A stretch of DNA of 7,690 nucleotides from CAXXOK01 sp035399245 (GTDB taxonomy: Bacteria; Bacillota; Clostridia; Christensenellales; Aristaeellaceae): assembly GCA_035399245.1 (NCBI GenBank), contig DAOPIR010000140.1, positions 1 through 7,690 of the forward strand, in the 5' to 3' direction. The notes under the pieces were generated by a model, which was not told where the DNA came from, made no database searches, and was given only the letters and a program-made list of their open reading frames with translations. Shown here piece after piece: positions 6,519 through 7,690 of this stretch. Position numbers and translations under genes: made by a program. Position 1 is the first letter of the stretch; each line of letters begins with the position of its first letter.

Positions 6519-7690
6519 GGTTTGTCCTCCGGATGGTCCTTGCCGTGTTTTTGAAGGTATGGCTGCAAATAGGTGGTTTCAAATTCTGCCGCCGGTACCG
6601 GCCTGCCGAGATAGTAACCCTGTATCTGGTCGCAGCCGAGCTCGCGCAGCAGATCAAACTGCTCTTTGGTTTCCACGCCTTCGGATATGGTCATCAGCCC
6701 GAGCGACTTTGCCAGCAGCACAATGGACATGACAATCTTGCGGGAGGATTCGTCAAAGGTGATTTTATCGATCAGCGGTTTTGCAATTTTCAGACGGTCA
6801 AACGACAGAATGCTCAGATAGCCAAGCGAGGAATAGCCGGTACCGAAATCGTCAATCGAAACGGAAATACCTTTGTTTTGGAAGTGGCTTTTTATTTTTT
6901 CCGCACTGTCCTCATTGTCCAGAGCCACGTTTTCGGTGATCTCGATGTCAATCCAGCGGGGATGGGCCTGATACTCCGCGATGGATTTGCGCAGCTCTTC
7001 CATTGTACCGGCCTGATCCAGCTGCTTGGGAGAAATATTGATGCCCATTCGCAGGTCGGTATGATAGGCCGTATTCCACCTGGCAATCTGCTGGATGGCA
7101 TGGTTCATCACCCAGTTGCCGATGGGAATGATCATGTTTTCTTCTTCGGCGATCGGGATAAACTCCGACGGCGCAACATCGCCGATTTCCGGACAGGACC
7201 ACCGCAGCAGGGCCTCCATGCCGATCAGCACACGGTCCCATATACGGAACTGCGGCTGAAAATTCAGCAGGAGCTCCTGGTCAAAACGCGCCGTTTTCAG
7301 GTGCTTGGCAATCAAAAACTTGCGCTTGACGGCCTCGTCGATGTCCATGTAGCGCGCAATGTGGCGATCGCTCGGATCGGACTTGGCGTGGTGCATGGCA
7401 ATGTCCGCGTTTTTCAGCAGCGAGGCGGCATCGGACGCGCACTGCGGAAACATGGACACGCCCGCGCTGACGGTGATATTAAGCACATATTCATCGACGT
7501 ACAGCGGGGACTGGCAGGCGTCCAGCACATGCTGCGCAATGTGGAATAAATCGTCGTCTGTGTAAGCACCCTTGATCGCATAGGCAAACTCGTCACTGCC
7601 AAGCCTTGCCACAACGCCGTTGTCCGCAAAGCCGGCCTTGACCTGCCGGGCATGCCACTTAAGCAGCTTGTCGCCCATAGAGTACCCATA
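6515..7690 (-). CDS. GGDEF-EAL protein, probable c-di-GMP phosphodiesterase, N-terminus cut by right window edge
   Basis: The last 391 residues of a cyclic-di-GMP turnover protein. Numbering starts at the first in-view Met at 7678, although the frame stays open to the edge with YGYS before it, matching the GHxxGD region of GGDEF domains. That Met is therefore internal. The GGDEF motif is GSDEF (27-31), and I see no RxxD inhibitory site, so cyclase activity is doubtful. The EAL domain starts near 122. It keeps FQPQF (140-144), Glu155 in GMEALLRW, Asn214 in INISPKQL, Glu246 in EITEN, Asp276-Asp277 in DDFGTGYSSL, Lys297, Glu333 and Glu336 in SEGVE, and Gln353 in IQGYYLGRP. One deviation is LKIAK at 296-300, where KID is usual (Ala299 in place of Asp). 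The likely role is hydrolysis of c-di-GMP to pGpG, with the GGDEF part as a GTP sensor. Any sensor domain lies outside the window. The TGA stop overlaps the VOC start by ATGA. Confidence 0.93.
   Translation of the reverse strand, partial: YGYSMGDKLLKWHARQVKAGFADNGVVARLGSDEFAYAIKGAYTDDDLFHIAQHVLDACQSPLYVDEYVLNITVSAGVSMFPQCASDAASLLKNADIAMHHAKSDPSDRHIARYMDIDEAVKRKFLIAKHLKTARFDQELLLNFQPQFRIWDRVLIGMEALLRWSCPEIGDVAPSEFIPIAEEENMIIPIGNWVMNHAIQQIARWNTAYHTDLRMGINISPKQLDQAGTMEELRKSIAEYQAHPRWIDIEITENVALDNEDSAEKIKSHFQNKGISVSIDDFGTGYSSLGYLSILSFDRLKIAKPLIDKITFDESSRKIVMSIVLLAKSLGLMTISEGVETKEQFDLLRELGCDQIQGYYLGRPVPAAEFETTYLQPYLQKHGKDHPEDKP
6525..6530 (-). promoter_or_regulatory. Ribosome binding site of the VOC gene (GGAGGA), inside the upstream coding region
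   Basis: On the minus strand GGAGGA sits 6 nt before the ATG at 6518, within the last codons of the GGDEF-EAL gene. The gene can therefore be translated both independently and by coupling. Confidence 0.78.

Noticed and set aside
6533..7549. 338-residue open frame on the plus strand opposite the GGDEF-EAL gene
   Set aside because: It mirrors the EAL coding region with no ribosome site or motif of its own. Long antisense frames opposite EAL genes are a common annotation artefact.

Overview
The window is almost wholly coding and splits into two convergent blocks. Coding bias toward G/C-ending codons, strong AAGGAGG or GGAGG ribosome binding sites, a TTG start, very tight gene packing and the resemblance of the small protein to clostridial ones together suggest a GC-rich member of the Clostridia (Bacillota). 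It could be a gut or anaerobic lineage. This placement is inference, because no rRNA or other marker gene is present.

Left block, plus strand (2..4753): three consecutive antiporter-like membrane subunits of the complex I / Mrp / membrane-bound hydrogenase superfamily. The first is the C-terminal part of a NuoM/NuoN/MrpD-like subunit cut by the left edge. It is followed, each time after a 12-nt gap, by two full-length NuoL/HyfB-like subunits of 679 and 681 residues. These two are tandem paralogues, about 68% identical over their first 440 residues by my hand alignment. Both keep the charged residues of the proton pathway. Both also carry a long C-terminal extension with a conserved RAWRVPMPG motif and a final membrane helix. 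The block looks like the ion-pumping arm of a larger redox-driven or antiporter complex whose other subunits would lie to the left of the window.

Right block, minus strand (7690 down to 4726), in transcription order: a GGDEF-EAL protein cut by the right edge, with a degenerate GSDEF motif and a largely intact EAL site; a 116-residue VOC (glyoxalase-fold) protein lacking the usual metal ligands; a 68-residue DUF7662-like protein; and, 45 nt further on, N-acetylglucosamine-6-phosphate deacetylase (nagA). The first three genes are joined by two 4-nt ATGA stop/start overlaps, so they are probably translated from one message. nagA may share that message.

The two blocks meet tail to tail with a 28-bp overlap of the last antiporter gene and nagA, and I see no intrinsic terminator there. 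No RNA genes, CRISPR arrays, insertion sequences or attachment sites were found. No stretch over 300 bases lacks a gene. The most unusual points are the duplicated antiporter subunits with their extended C-termini, and the overlapping c-di-GMP / VOC / small-protein operon next to nagA.
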